Notes: generated from the sequence alone by a model not told the origin. A stretch of 64,000 bases of DNA from RUG11462 sp045539315 (GCA_045539315.1 JAZQFC010000010.1:62001-126000), one strand, 5' to 3'. Positions 51,837-61,378 are shown, numbered from the stretch's first letter. Translations and numbers: made by a program.

Positions 51837-52862
51837 CTAAATAAAATAAAATTGCGTATCCCAAGCAGGAATGTATTTGTAATGACGCATATAAATTTTA
51901 TAATCATCTCGAATTTCGTTCACAAGCAAAGGCAATGAAAAATAGTCATCTGTCTTGTGATAAGCAGAGATAAGCATTTTAGGTTTATAGTTCAAAATAG
52001 TCTTTTTAGCGCCTAAAATAGCCTGCTTTTCCATACCCTCAACATCGAACTTGATATATGTTGCCATATCACCATTTAATGCGTCATCAAGCGAAATACA
52101 AGGTATTTTCTCTCCATTTTTATTCACAACAGAATGTCTGCCACCATTTGTATCAAAACCGATTTCGCCGGTTTTATCATTAATAGCGCTATTGTATAAA
52201 ACAATATTGTCGCGCTCGCCATACTTTGCCGATAACTTTTTAAAATTCTTTTTATCAGGCTCAATAGCATATATCTTTGAAAACCCGTTTACAACCGATA
52301 AAAACTCATCAATAGTATCACCGTTGTAAGCGCCTAAATCACAGTAAATTTCATTGTTATCAAGACACAAAATGTTTTCATAAGCCTCAAAACAGTCAGT
52401 TTCAATTTCAAAAAGATAATCTATTTTCCCTGTAATTCTATACAAAACAGTGTTTTCAAAAACCTTTTTAGACTGCTCATCTGCGAGCATATTATAAACC
52501 GCTTTTAACTCATCTTTGTGTTCTTTTGCATAGTTTTTAGTAAAAAGCCCATCGCCATAAACAGGCACATCAGGTGCTAAAACTTCAGTTTCTTTTGCTA
52601 TTTTTTTAATGTTTACCAAAACTTCATCTCTAAAAGTGCCAAAAGCCACAAGCACAATCAAATTAGGAAATTCTGATTTTAAATCACTGTATTTTTTAAC
52701 TTTAAACCCACGAAAACTCTGCCCGCGAACAAAGTCATCAGATGCAAAAACACCAACAGGGGACAAGCCAAATTTTTCAAGTGTATCTATAATTTTGTCA
52801 GCGCCATTGCCCATTCCGTAAATCGCAATAGGGCGATTTTGCTCAATTAAATAATTCCACAT
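51837..52862 (-). CDS. FkbM-family methyltransferase
   Basis: 341 residues. The N-terminal 100 residues form a Rossmann-like nucleotide- or cofactor-binding part (IAIYGMGNGADKIIDTL) and the C-terminal half is an FkbM SAM-dependent methyltransferase (IYCDLGAYNGDTIDEFLSV as the SAM motif, IYAIEPDKKNFKKLS, YIKFDVEGMEKQAILGAKK). Substrate probably a sugar or cell-surface glycan; the exact target is unknown. First gene of the unit with walJ and rlmH. Confidence 0.87.
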   Translation of the reverse strand: MWNYLIEQNRPIAIYGMGNGADKIIDTLEKFGLSPVGVFASDDFVRGQSFRGFKVKKYSDLKSEFPNLIVLVAFGTFRDEVLVNIKKIAKETEVLAPDVPVYGDGLFTKNYAKEHKDELKAVYNMLADEQSKKVFENTVLYRITGKIDYLFEIETDCFEAYENILCLDNNEIYCDLGAYNGDTIDEFLSVVNGFSKIYAIEPDKKNFKKLSAKYGERDNIVLYNSAINDKTGEIGFDTNGGRHSVVNKNGEKIPCISLDDALNGDMATYIKFDVEGMEKQAILGAKKTILNYKPKMLISAYHKTDDYFSLPLLVNEIRDDYKIYMRHYKYIPAWDTQFYFI

Positions 52863-52900
52863 AATTTCATTTTCACCATATAGTATGTTGTAACTATTTT

Positions 52901-52930
52901 ATTATACCATATAGTGAGTGCATTTAGCAA
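52901..52930 (-). promoter_or_regulatory. Promoter of fkbM-walJ-rlmH
   Basis: Minus strand: TTGCTA (52925-52930), 18 bases, TATAAT (52901-52906). The word CCATATAGT occurs twice in the leader (52877 and 52908). Confidence 0.6.
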
Positions 52931-52944
52931 CAAAAAAATAATTC

Positions 52945-52973
52945 TTGACTTTTAATATATTATATAATATATT
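52945..52973 (+). promoter_or_regulatory. Promoter of the pot operon leader
   Basis: TTGACT (52945-52950), 17 bases, TATATT (52968-52973), which puts the transcript start near 52980 and gives a leader of about 295 nt before potA. Confidence 0.72.
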
Positions 52974-52979
52974 AATACA

Positions 52980-53275
52980 AGAAAAATAAATAAGCACTAA
53001 TTTGCATCTGTGCCGAAAGCATCTTTTTTGCAAAGAAGAAAGATGTTAAAAGACGCTTTTTAAAAAAGCGTTTCATATTTTGCAGTACGGAACGGTACCG
53101 TAGATTTTCTATGGAAAAAAGCAACTACAATGCGATAAGCGTTGTAAAAAACTCTTTGCGGGGGTTGTTTTTTGAGTAAAATATGAGGGTTGCGCAGAGC
53201 TTATCACAGGCTTTCGCGGTCCAAAGAGCAAGATAATACATACAACTTGTTCAAGCCGCAAAGGGGGATGCAAAT
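52980..53275 (+). ncRNA. Highly structured leader RNA of the pot operon, class unknown
   Basis: No ORF covers this roughly 295-nt stretch. Helices found by eye: P1 53000-53008/53267-53275 (9 bp, ends at the potA ATG); P2 53014-53020/53210-53216 (7 bp); hairpins 53021-53029/53036-53044 and 53053-53060/53064-53071; P5 53072-53083/53176-53187 (12 bp, two wobbles); hairpin 53086-53090/53098-53102; P7 53115-53125/53164-53173 (10 bp, one bulge); hairpin 53126-53133/53139-53146. Two further pairings would be pseudoknots: loop 53134-53138 with 53201-53205 (extendable to 7 bp) and 53154-53161 with 53256-53263 (8 bp). P1 and the last pairing flank or cover the ribosome site GGGGG. I did not recognise a known riboswitch core. 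Confidence 0.6.
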
Positions 53276-54415
53276 ATGGAACAAAAAAAGAATATTATTG
53301 AACTTAAAAACATTACTGTATCATTTGATGGCGAAAAGGTTTTAGACGATATATCTCTTTGTATATCAGATAAAGAATTCGTCACATTGCTCGGTCCTTC
53401 GGGGTGTGGTAAAACAACAACCCTTCGTATTATTGCGGGATTTTTAGAGCCGGATTTAGGTGATGTTTTTTTTGATGGAAAAAGAATTAATGAACTTCCT
53501 GCTAATAAGCGAAATGTAAATACTATTTTCCAGCGTTATGCGCTTTTTCCACATCTCAATGTTTATGATAACATTGCTTTTGGTTTGAAAGTAAAACGAG
53601 TTCCGAAAGATGAGATTAAACAAAGAGTAAAAGAGATGTTGAAACTTATCAACCTTGAAGGCTTTGAAAAGAGAAGTATTTCAGGGCTTTCAGGCGGTCA
53701 ACAACAACGTGTGGCAATTGCAAGAGCGGTTATAAATAAACCAAAAGTATTGCTTTTAGATGAGCCACTCGCAGCGCTTGATTTGAAACTTCGCAAAGAT
53801 ATGCAGTCAGAACTTAAAAACATTCAAAAGCAACTTGGTATTACATTTATCTTTGTAACTCATGACCAGGAAGAAGCGCTTTCTATGTCTGATACAGTTG
53901 TTGTAATGAATGAAGGTAAAATTCAACATATCGGTACACCGCAAGATATTTACAACGAGCCGGTTAACGCGTTTGTTGCAGATTTTATCGGCGAGTCAAA
54001 TATTATTGATGGTGTTATGTTAGACGACTTCAAGGTAAAAATTGAAGGCGTTACTTTGCAATGTCTTGATAAAGGTTTTAAAGTAAACGAAGAGGTTGAT
54101 GTAGTTATCAGACCTGAAGATGTTGATATTGTACCTGCAGAAAAAGGACTCATCACAGGCGAAGTTACATCGGTAACATTTTTAGGTGTGCACTATGAAA
54201 TTATCGTTGATGTAAATGGCTTTAAATGGATGATTCAAACTACAGATGAGTCAAAAGTAGGCGATAAAGTAGGACTTTTAATAGAGCCTGATGCAATACA
54301 TATTATGAAAAAATCTAAATATTCTGGTCTTTATGGCGACTATAGTTCTTTCTCTGATGAAATGGATGATATATCTAATCCTGATATAACCATCGAGGAG
54401 GAAGAAGATGAATAA
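53276..54415 (+). CDS. potA: Polyamine ABC transporter ATP-binding protein
   Basis: 379 residues. ATPase with Walker A GPSGCGKTTTLRI, Q-loop FQRYALFPH, signature LSGGQQQRVAIARA, Walker B LLLDEPLAALD and a C-terminal TOBE regulatory domain (about 270-350). Powers spermidine/putrescine uptake with the following permeases. It overlaps potB by 8 bases. The AAAGGGGG ribosome site lies in the structured leader. Confidence 0.94.
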   Translation: MEQKKNIIELKNITVSFDGEKVLDDISLCISDKEFVTLLGPSGCGKTTTLRIIAGFLEPDLGDVFFDGKRINELPANKRNVNTIFQRYALFPHLNVYDNIAFGLKVKRVPKDEIKQRVKEMLKLINLEGFEKRSISGLSGGQQQRVAIARAVINKPKVLLLDEPLAALDLKLRKDMQSELKNIQKQLGITFIFVTHDQEEALSMSDTVVVMNEGKIQHIGTPQDIYNEPVNAFVADFIGESNIIDGVMLDDFKVKIEGVTLQCLDKGFKVNEEVDVVIRPEDVDIVPAEKGLITGEVTSVTFLGVHYEIIVDVNGFKWMIQTTDESKVGDKVGLLIEPDAIHIMKKSKYSGLYGDYSSFSDEMDDISNPDITIEEEEDE

Positions 54416-55229
54416 AACGCTTACTTCTCGTCTTATAAATGCGCCTTATATTATTTGGTCAGCGTTGTTTATTGTTGTGCCATTAATAATAGTTGGTTAT
54501 TTTACTTTTACTGATTCAAATGGTGCATTTTCGCTTGAAAATTTCAAAGAAATTCCGGAATATTTTGATATATTTATGCGTTCTATTGGTTATGCATTAG
54601 TAGCAACCGTTATTACGTTTATTCTTGCATATCCGTTTTCTTATTTTATGAGTAAGGCAAGAAAAAACACACAGGGCATTATGATGATGCTTGTAATGCT
54701 TCCTATGTGGATGAACTTGCTTATTCGTACATATTCTTGGACAACAATTCTTGAAAAAACAGGACTTATCAATTCTGTTTTAGGCTTTTTTGGTATAGGA
54801 CCATTGCAACTTATCGGCACATCAGGCGCTGTAATTCTTGGTATGGTTTATAACTATTTGCCATATATGATTTTGCCTATTTATACTTCTATTACTAAAA
54901 TTGATAATTCGCTTTATGAAGCGGCAGAAGATTTAGGTGGGGATGCTTTTCAAAAGTTTAAAAGAGTGATTTTCCCATTATCTGTTCCTGGCATTATTTC
55001 AGGTATTACAATGGTTTTTGTACCATCGGTTTCAACTTTTTATATTGCAGATAAATTGGGTAGCACAAAAACTCTTATGATAGGCGATGTTATTCAAAAG
55101 AAATTTGATTTAGATGTTTATTCAGGTGTAGGTGCTTCGCTTTCGCTTGTTTTGATGATAATGATTTTTATTTGCATTATTATTATGAATAAATTTTCTG
55201 ATGACGATGATGGGGGTATTGTTGTATGA
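54408..55229 (+). CDS. potB: Polyamine ABC transporter permease
   Basis: 273 residues, six membrane segments with the EAA loop EAAEDLGGDAFQKFKRVIFP facing PotA. PotB-type (LINAPYIIWSALFIVVPLII). SD GAGGAGGAAG within potA; its stop overlaps the next start by 4 bases. Confidence 0.94.
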   Translation: MNKTLTSRLINAPYIIWSALFIVVPLIIVGYFTFTDSNGAFSLENFKEIPEYFDIFMRSIGYALVATVITFILAYPFSYFMSKARKNTQGIMMMLVMLPMWMNLLIRTYSWTTILEKTGLINSVLGFFGIGPLQLIGTSGAVILGMVYNYLPYMILPIYTSITKIDNSLYEAAEDLGGDAFQKFKRVIFPLSVPGIISGITMVFVPSVSTFYIADKLGSTKTLMIGDVIQKKFDLDVYSGVGASLSLVLMIMIFICIIIMNKFSDDDDGGIVV

Positions 55230-57157
55230 AAATACTCTCAAAACTTACAAATATCTTAATGTTTGGCTTTTTATATGCGCCAATTGCAGTAATGATTTTC
55301 TTTTCATTTAACTCATCTTCTTCAACTTATGTTTTTCAAGAGTTTTCGCTTAAATGGTATAGAGAATTATTTAACTCATCAACCACCGTTACTGCTTTGA
55401 AAAATACATTGCTTTTGGCGGTGCTTTCTGCTATTATCGCAACTGTTTTTGGCACAATTGCGGCAGTTGGTATTCATAATATGCGTTCAAAAGCGGCAAA
55501 AAACACCATTATGGGTATAACAAATATTCCTATGATGAACCCTGATGTTGTAACCGGTGTTTCTTTAATGCTTTTGTTTGTGTTTATTGGCAGACTTTTA
55601 GCGTTTAATAATTCATTAAGTTTTTATACACTGCTTATTGCTCATATTACTTTCAACTTGCCTTATGTAATTTTAAATGTTTTGCCAAAACTTCGCGCTT
55701 GTGGCAGTAGTTTAACAGAAGCGGCGCAAGATTTAGGTTGTACATATTTCCAAGCGTTTACAAAGGTTGTTTTGCCTAACATTTCATCAGGAATTATTTC
55801 TGGTCTTTTAATGGCGTTTACATTATCTCTTGATGATTTTGTTATCAGTTATTTTACTAATGGAACAGGTTTTCAAACCCTGCCATTGCTTATTTATTCA
55901 AAAACCAAAAAAGCAGTAAAACCTGATATTTATGCGCTTTCAACTATTATATTTATTGCTGTTTTGTTATTGCTTCTTTTGGTAAATGTAATTAAAGCAA
56001 AAACCGAAAATGTAAAACCAAAGCAAAATAAAAAGCATTCAAAATTCAAAAGAATAACTGCTTCTATTTTGGCTTTTGTAATGTGCGCTGGCATAGTTGT
56101 TTATTCTGTTTCGCCTACAAAGAGCAAATATGATGATTTAATTGCAAAATTTGATAGCAAATATTCAAAATCTCTTGCAGGTACAACGCTCAATGTATTC
56201 AACTGGGGTGAGTACATTGCAGATGGTGTTGATGGCTCGCTTGATGCAATTGAAGTATTTGAAGAATTAACAGGCATAGATGTTAATTATGATAACTTTG
56301 AATCAAATGAAACTATGTACTCAAAACTTGTAAGTGGCGCAGTTTCTTATGATATTATAATTCCTTCTGATTATATGATACAAAGACTTAAAGATGAAGG
56401 AATGTTAAGAAAATTAGATTTTACAAAAATTCCAAATTATAAATATATAGATAATAAGTACAAAGGTTTGTATTTTGATAAAAATGATGAATATTCTGTT
56501 CCTTATACCGTTGGTATGACAGGACTTATTTACAATTCAAAAATGGTTAAAGGCGAAGTTGATTCTTGGTCTGTAATGTGGGATAAAAAATATTCAGGCG
56601 AGATTTTAACATTTAATAATTCTCGTGACGCTTTTTCTATCGCACAGTTTTTGCTCGGTCAAAGCGTTAATTCAACTAACAAAGCCGACTGGGATAAAGC
56701 CGCAGAAAAATTAATTGAGCAAAACCCACTTTTACAAGCGAGGGTTATGGACGAAGTGTTTACTAAAATGTCGGGTAGCAATGCGGCAATGGCACCTTAT
56801 TATGCAGGCGATTTTTATAATATGTATGAAGATAACAAAGATTTAAGATTTTGTTATCCAAAAGAGGGTGTAAATATCTTTGTTGACTCGATTTGTGTGC
56901 CGCATAATGCAGAGAATTTTGAGGCGGCAATGATGTTTATAAACTTCTTATTAGAGCCTGAAATCGCTCTTCAAAACGCAGAAAGAATTTGCTACACTTC
57001 TCCTCATACAGCGGTTGTGGTTGATGATAGATATTCTTTCAAAAACGATGAAATTTTATATCCATCTGTTTATCCAAAAACACAGTTTTATGAGAATATA
57101 GATAAAGATACAAGAAAATATTATGAAAAACTTTGGGAAGAGGTAAAAAGAAATTAA
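55226..57157 (+). CDS. potC-potD: Fused polyamine permease and substrate-binding protein
   Basis: 643 residues. Residues 1 to about 265 are PotC: six membrane segments and the EAA loop EAAQDLGCTYFQAFTKVVLP. After a Lys-rich stretch and one more membrane helix (about 275-295), residues 315-643 are a PotD-like periplasmic-binding fold (LNVFNWGEYIADG, IIPSDYMIQRLKDEGML, VPYTVGMTGLIYNS, FINFLLEPEIALQNAE). The binding protein is thus tethered to its permease, as known for some Firmicutes. Substrate probably spermidine or putrescine. Confidence 0.93.
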   Translation: MKILSKLTNILMFGFLYAPIAVMIFFSFNSSSSTYVFQEFSLKWYRELFNSSTTVTALKNTLLLAVLSAIIATVFGTIAAVGIHNMRSKAAKNTIMGITNIPMMNPDVVTGVSLMLLFVFIGRLLAFNNSLSFYTLLIAHITFNLPYVILNVLPKLRACGSSLTEAAQDLGCTYFQAFTKVVLPNISSGIISGLLMAFTLSLDDFVISYFTNGTGFQTLPLLIYSKTKKAVKPDIYALSTIIFIAVLLLLLLVNVIKAKTENVKPKQNKKHSKFKRITASILAFVMCAGIVVYSVSPTKSKYDDLIAKFDSKYSKSLAGTTLNVFNWGEYIADGVDGSLDAIEVFEELTGIDVNYDNFESNETMYSKLVSGAVSYDIIIPSDYMIQRLKDEGMLRKLDFTKIPNYKYIDNKYKGLYFDKNDEYSVPYTVGMTGLIYNSKMVKGEVDSWSVMWDKKYSGEILTFNNSRDAFSIAQFLLGQSVNSTNKADWDKAAEKLIEQNPLLQARVMDEVFTKMSGSNAAMAPYYAGDFYNMYEDNKDLRFCYPKEGVNIFVDSICVPHNAENFEAAMMFINFLLEPEIALQNAERICYTSPHTAVVVDDRYSFKNDEILYPSVYPKTQFYENIDKDTRKYYEKLWEEVKRN

Positions 57158-57802
57158 ATGGTAAAAGCAGTTATTTTTGACCTCGATGGTACTCTTCTTA
57201 ATACTATTGATGACCTTGCAAATTCGGTTAATTTTATGCTAAAGCAGTTTCAATTTCCAACATTCTCGGTTGATGAGTATAAATATAAAGTTGGCAATGG
57301 AATGAGAAAATTAATTGAGCGCTCATTACCAAAAACTCACAAAACCGATAATCAAATTGATATGTCTTTAAGTGTTTTTATGGAATATTATAATCAGCAT
57401 AAAAACGATAACACTGCACCTTATAAAGGCATAATTGATTTGTTAAATGAGTTAAAAAACAAAGGCATAAAATTAGCAGTTGTTACAAATAAAGCGCATA
57501 TATCTGCAAAACCACTTATCGAAAATACATTTCCTAATATTTTCGATGAAATTGCAGGGCAAAAAGAAGGAATACCAACAAAACCAAACCCACAGTCAGT
57601 TTTGAATGTTTTAGAAAAACTGAATGTAACGCCGGATGAATGTCTTTTTATAGGAGATAGCGGTGTTGATATGCAAACTGCAAAAAATGCTCAAATAACC
57701 GCAGTTGGCGTTTTATGGGGCTTTAGAGAAAAAAGTGAATTAATACAAAATGGCGCAGATGAAATTATCTCATCGCCGCTTGAATTACTAAAATTTATTT
57801 AG
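57158..57802 (+). CDS. HAD phosphatase, Gph-like
   Basis: 214 residues. HAD motifs: FDLDGTLLNT (nucleophile Asp), VVTNK, KPNP and FIGDSGVDMQTA. Resembles phosphoglycolate phosphatase (Gph) in the cap helix KVGNGMRKLIERSLP, but the substrate is not sure. It begins directly on the potC-potD stop, so it belongs to the pot operon. Confidence 0.85.
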   Translation: MVKAVIFDLDGTLLNTIDDLANSVNFMLKQFQFPTFSVDEYKYKVGNGMRKLIERSLPKTHKTDNQIDMSLSVFMEYYNQHKNDNTAPYKGIIDLLNELKNKGIKLAVVTNKAHISAKPLIENTFPNIFDEIAGQKEGIPTKPNPQSVLNVLEKLNVTPDECLFIGDSGVDMQTAKNAQITAVGVLWGFREKSELIQNGADEIISSPLELLKFI

Positions 57803-57812
57803 GAGAAACTTT

Positions 57813-59975
57813 ATGAAAACAGTAAAAACAGATTTAACAATTGTGGGCGCAGGCTATGCAGGAATTTGTGCTGCTATTTCAGCGGCTAGACATGGGCTTC
57901 AAGTAGCCCTTATAAATGATAGAGATGTTTTGGGCGGTAATGCTTCAAGTGAGCATAGAATTCACGTAAACGGCTCGGCTATTGGTAACCACTCGCTTTT
58001 TGGTAGAGAAGGCGGTATTGCTGATGAATTAAAAATGTACACTTTTCATAAAAACCCTCGATATAATCAAAAGCAAGACTATCATTTGTCTGATATGGCG
58101 CTTTTAGATAAAGTTTTAGCAGAAGAAAATATCGATTTATATCTTGGTACAGTTGTTTATGACTGCGAATGTGAAAACGATAAAATCACAAAAGTTTTCG
58201 CAATCAAACCAAAAACAAATGAAGAAATCTGTTTTGAAAGTGAACTTTTCTGCGATGCTTCCGGCGATGGTATTTTGGCATATAAATCAGGTTGCGAATT
58301 TAGAATGGGCAGAGAAGCAAAATCTGAATTTAACGAAAGTTTGGCAGTTGATGTGGCTGATAATGCCGCAATGCCAAGTTGCATTTTGTTCACAGTTGCT
58401 CATACAGGTAAACCTGTTAAATTTATCAAGCCAGATTTTGCTTATGACTTAATAGAAGATGATAAATTAAAGTATTTTGAGCGTCCAGAAACTGGTAGAA
58501 GAATGCCTGTTAATGCAGACGAATATCAAGGCATTTGGTGGCTTGAAGTTTCATATCCGTTTGACACAATTAAAGATGCAGATGAAATTGACTTTGAACT
58601 TAAAAAGTTAGTTTATGGATATTGGGATTATATTAAAAATTCAGGCAAATACCCAGAGGCAGAAGATATGGTTATTGACTGGATAGCCCCTTATGCTTCA
58701 AAGAGAGAATCTCGTAGATTTATGGGCGAATATATCTTGAATCAAAATGATATTCAAAGTTGCAGAGATTTTGAAGATAAGGTTTCAACAGGTGGTTGGT
58801 CGCTTGATATTCACGACTATAAGGGTATTTATGGAGATGATAACACATCTGCTTTTGGCGAGGTTAAATCGCTTTATCCAATTCCGTTTTCTATTATGTA
58901 TTCAAAAGATAAATCTAATTTATTTTTAGCAGGTAGAATCACAAGTTGCACTCATGTTGCAATGGGCTCAACTCGTGTTATTGAAACTCTCGGTTCTATG
59001 GCAGGGGCCGTTGGTACTGCCGCATCTCTTTGCAAAAAGTATGGTAAAACACCAACTCAAATTAGAAATGAGCATATTACAGAACTTCAGGATATGTTGC
59101 AAAAAGATGGTCAGTTTATCTTGTTTAGACAAGAAGACTGTGGTTTTGTTGAAGGTGCTAAAATCACCGCAAGTAGCACAAAACTATTAGAAAATTTAAG
59201 TGATGGCGAGTTTATAAAACTTGATAACAACGCAATTCTCACATTGCCTGTTTCAAAAAGTTTTACAAATGAAATTCAGGTTAAAATCAAGGCAAATGCC
59301 GACACAACTTTAAAATATAGAGTTTGCGATGAGGTTACACCGCTTGTTTACACTTGTGGAGAAACTATTTTTGAAAACGAAGTAAAACTTGAAAAAGGCT
59401 TTGAAGGTTTTGTAATATTGTCGGTTGAAACAAAAGGTAAACAACGCGTTTTTGTGGATATTGAGAAAAATGAAAATCTTGAAATTTTTACAACAGAAGA
59501 AAAAGCCCCTGGTGTACCTTCATTTATGGGTAGTATGTGGGCTGCAAAGAATGAAATTTCAAAATATATCGTATTCAAAGGTGTTGAAGAAAACGCCGAT
59601 ACTTATAATGTAGAAAATATTAAAAATGGTTATTCAAGACCATATAAAAGCGCTAACTGTTGGGTTTCTAAAGGCACAGAAAATGAATGGTTAGAAGTTG
59701 AATTTGAAAAACCGGTTGATATTAAGAATATTCAAATTTATTTTGACGCACAGTTTGAAACCGACCATTTTGACAACAAAATCAAACAGTTGGTAACTGA
59801 TTATAAATTAACTGTTTTCTCGAATTCTGGCGAAGAGAAAATCGTTATGAAAGATAATTATATGGCGAGAAATTCTTTTGATACTAATATTACAAACGCT
59901 ACCAAATTAAGATTTGATTTTATCAAAAATAATGGCGCTAAAAACTTTAGTGTTTTCGCAGTTAAAGTGTTTTAA
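57813..59975 (+). CDS. FAD-dependent oxidoreductase with discoidin-like C-terminus
   Basis: 720 residues. N-terminal dinucleotide-binding fold (LTIVGAGYAGICAAISAARHG) with GGNASSEHRIHVNGSAIGNH, the FAD-oxidoreductase 2-like core to about residue 430 (FLAGRITSCTHVAMGSTRVI), then beta-rich regions, the last (about 600-720) resembling an F5/8 type C domain (NEWLEVEFEKPVDIKNIQIY). Related proteins are common in Bacteroides and Clostridia; substrate unknown. No signal peptide. Last gene of the pot operon, 10 bases after the HAD gene. Confidence 0.82.
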   Translation: MKTVKTDLTIVGAGYAGICAAISAARHGLQVALINDRDVLGGNASSEHRIHVNGSAIGNHSLFGREGGIADELKMYTFHKNPRYNQKQDYHLSDMALLDKVLAEENIDLYLGTVVYDCECENDKITKVFAIKPKTNEEICFESELFCDASGDGILAYKSGCEFRMGREAKSEFNESLAVDVADNAAMPSCILFTVAHTGKPVKFIKPDFAYDLIEDDKLKYFERPETGRRMPVNADEYQGIWWLEVSYPFDTIKDADEIDFELKKLVYGYWDYIKNSGKYPEAEDMVIDWIAPYASKRESRRFMGEYILNQNDIQSCRDFEDKVSTGGWSLDIHDYKGIYGDDNTSAFGEVKSLYPIPFSIMYSKDKSNLFLAGRITSCTHVAMGSTRVIETLGSMAGAVGTAASLCKKYGKTPTQIRNEHITELQDMLQKDGQFILFRQEDCGFVEGAKITASSTKLLENLSDGEFIKLDNNAILTLPVSKSFTNEIQVKIKANADTTLKYRVCDEVTPLVYTCGETIFENEVKLEKGFEGFVILSVETKGKQRVFVDIEKNENLEIFTTEEKAPGVPSFMGSMWAAKNEISKYIVFKGVEENADTYNVENIKNGYSRPYKSANCWVSKGTENEWLEVEFEKPVDIKNIQIYFDAQFETDHFDNKIKQLVTDYKLTVFSNSGEEKIVMKDNYMARNSFDTNITNATKLRFDFIKNNGAKNFSVFAVKVF

Positions 59976-59982
59976 ATAATAA

Positions 59983-60014
59983 AAAATGCCGAGCATTTCG
60001 CTCGGCATTTTGTT
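59983..60014. terminator. Bidirectional terminator
   Basis: AAATGCCGAGC / GCTCGGCATTT stem, loop ATTTC, between the pot operon and the htrA gene. Confidence 0.9.
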
Positions 60015-60040
60015 TATATAGAGAGGAATAAAGTAATTTG

Positions 60041-61279
60041 TTAGTTGTTAGACTCGCCTAGAGTTAACTGCGCATCATAATTCTTGCCATTTCTGTAAAT
60101 TGTAATGCTAACAGTATCACCAGGTTTGCATTTAATTCTCTCGGTATTATAATCGTCATAATCTTCAATTTTAACACCGTTGAACTCAACAATAATATCG
60201 GCGCTTCTTATACCAAGTTCATCGGCAGGGGAGCCGCTAGTAACTTCTTCAACAACTGCGCCTGCAGGATAACCCATAGAAATAAGGTCTTGTGCAGTAT
60301 AGTCTGTGCTAACTTTAACACCAACATAAGCAAACTTTTTATCTTTGTTATTTATAATGTTGCTAACAATTTTCTTAACTGTGTTAGAAGGAATAGCAAA
60401 CCCCATACCTTCGTATTCTTCGCTACTTATTTTAGAAGAATTAATACCAATTAATTTTCCATAACTATCAACCAAAGCGCCACCTGAATTACCAGGGTTA
60501 ATAGCGGCATCGGTTTGTAAAAGTTTCATTTGAGCAGTGCCTTCAAGTTGAATGGTACGGTTAAGACCGCTAATAATACCGGAAGAAACTGAACTAATAA
60601 ACTGCCTACCACCAGGGCTACCTATTGCAACTGCAACATCGCCAACTGCAACTGTGTTTGAATCTGCAAATTCGATTTTAGAAAGCCCTGTTTTATTAAT
60701 TTTTAAAACTGCTAAATCATAATCAGAATTATAACCTACAACACTCGCAGGTATAGCAGTTTCAGTATCAGTTGAAAGAAAAACAGAAATTTGCGCGCTT
60801 TGTGCGGCGTTACTTTCTATCGCCATACTAATAACGTGGTAATTAGTTATAATGTATCCGTCATCAGAATAAATAACGCCCGAACCTTCATTGCTTGTAT
60901 CTGTTGAAAAGCCAAAAAATGTGCTAACAGAAGCGGTAACACCAATTCCAACAACGCTAGGCACAGCCTTTTGAGCAATTGCCGAAACCAAATTTGTAGA
61001 TTGCTTATCAACAGTAATATTAGTAGTGGTAGAATTATTAATAATTCCGTTGTTATTTGATTTGCTATAATAATAAATTGTACCTGTTGTAATAGCAGAA
61101 GCAAGAATAGAACAAATCAAACAACAAGAAATTAATGTACCAATTCCAAAGCCTTTTTTCTTTTTTGGTGGTTTGTTCGAAGAAAAGCCACCTTGTGGGG
61201 AATATGAATGCATAGGTCGTTGATACTCATTTTGATTTTGCCCTAATGGGTCAAAATTGTTAAAATTATTATTCTCCAA
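60041..61279 (-). CDS. HtrA/DegP-like membrane serine protease
   Basis: 412 residues from TTG 61279, which sits 8 bases after GGAG; an upstream ATG (61342) lacks a site. Cytoplasmic Asn/Pro-rich tail (1-65), one membrane helix (about 66-92), trypsin-like domain with H in IITNYHVIS, D in SDYDLAVLKI and S in NPGNSGGALVDS, then a C-terminal PDZ (about 310-405, SADIIVEFNGVKI). Degrades misfolded envelope proteins. Divergent from the HAD gene. Confidence 0.93.
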   Translation of the reverse strand: MENNNFNNFDPLGQNQNEYQRPMHSYSPQGGFSSNKPPKKKKGFGIGTLISCCLICSILASAITTGTIYYYSKSNNNGIINNSTTTNITVDKQSTNLVSAIAQKAVPSVVGIGVTASVSTFFGFSTDTSNEGSGVIYSDDGYIITNYHVISMAIESNAAQSAQISVFLSTDTETAIPASVVGYNSDYDLAVLKINKTGLSKIEFADSNTVAVGDVAVAIGSPGGRQFISSVSSGIISGLNRTIQLEGTAQMKLLQTDAAINPGNSGGALVDSYGKLIGINSSKISSEEYEGMGFAIPSNTVKKIVSNIINNKDKKFAYVGVKVSTDYTAQDLISMGYPAGAVVEEVTSGSPADELGIRSADIIVEFNGVKIEDYDDYNTERIKCKPGDTVSITIYRNGKNYDAQLTLGESNN

Positions 61280-61378
61280 AACACAAACTCCTTTAATCAA
61301 ATTTTCTAAAATTATTATACACATATTATAAAACAAAACCATTTAAATTTTATGAATAAAAAGTAAATTATATTGTTG

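Noticed and set aside
52980..53275. Pot leader as 6S RNA, tmRNA, RNase P RNA or SRP RNA
   Set aside because: I looked for the tmRNA tag frame and CCA end, RNase P GAGGAAAGTCC and the SRP Alu/GNAR parts and saw none; the multi-branched fold also differs from the single rod of 6S RNA. A covariance search is still needed.
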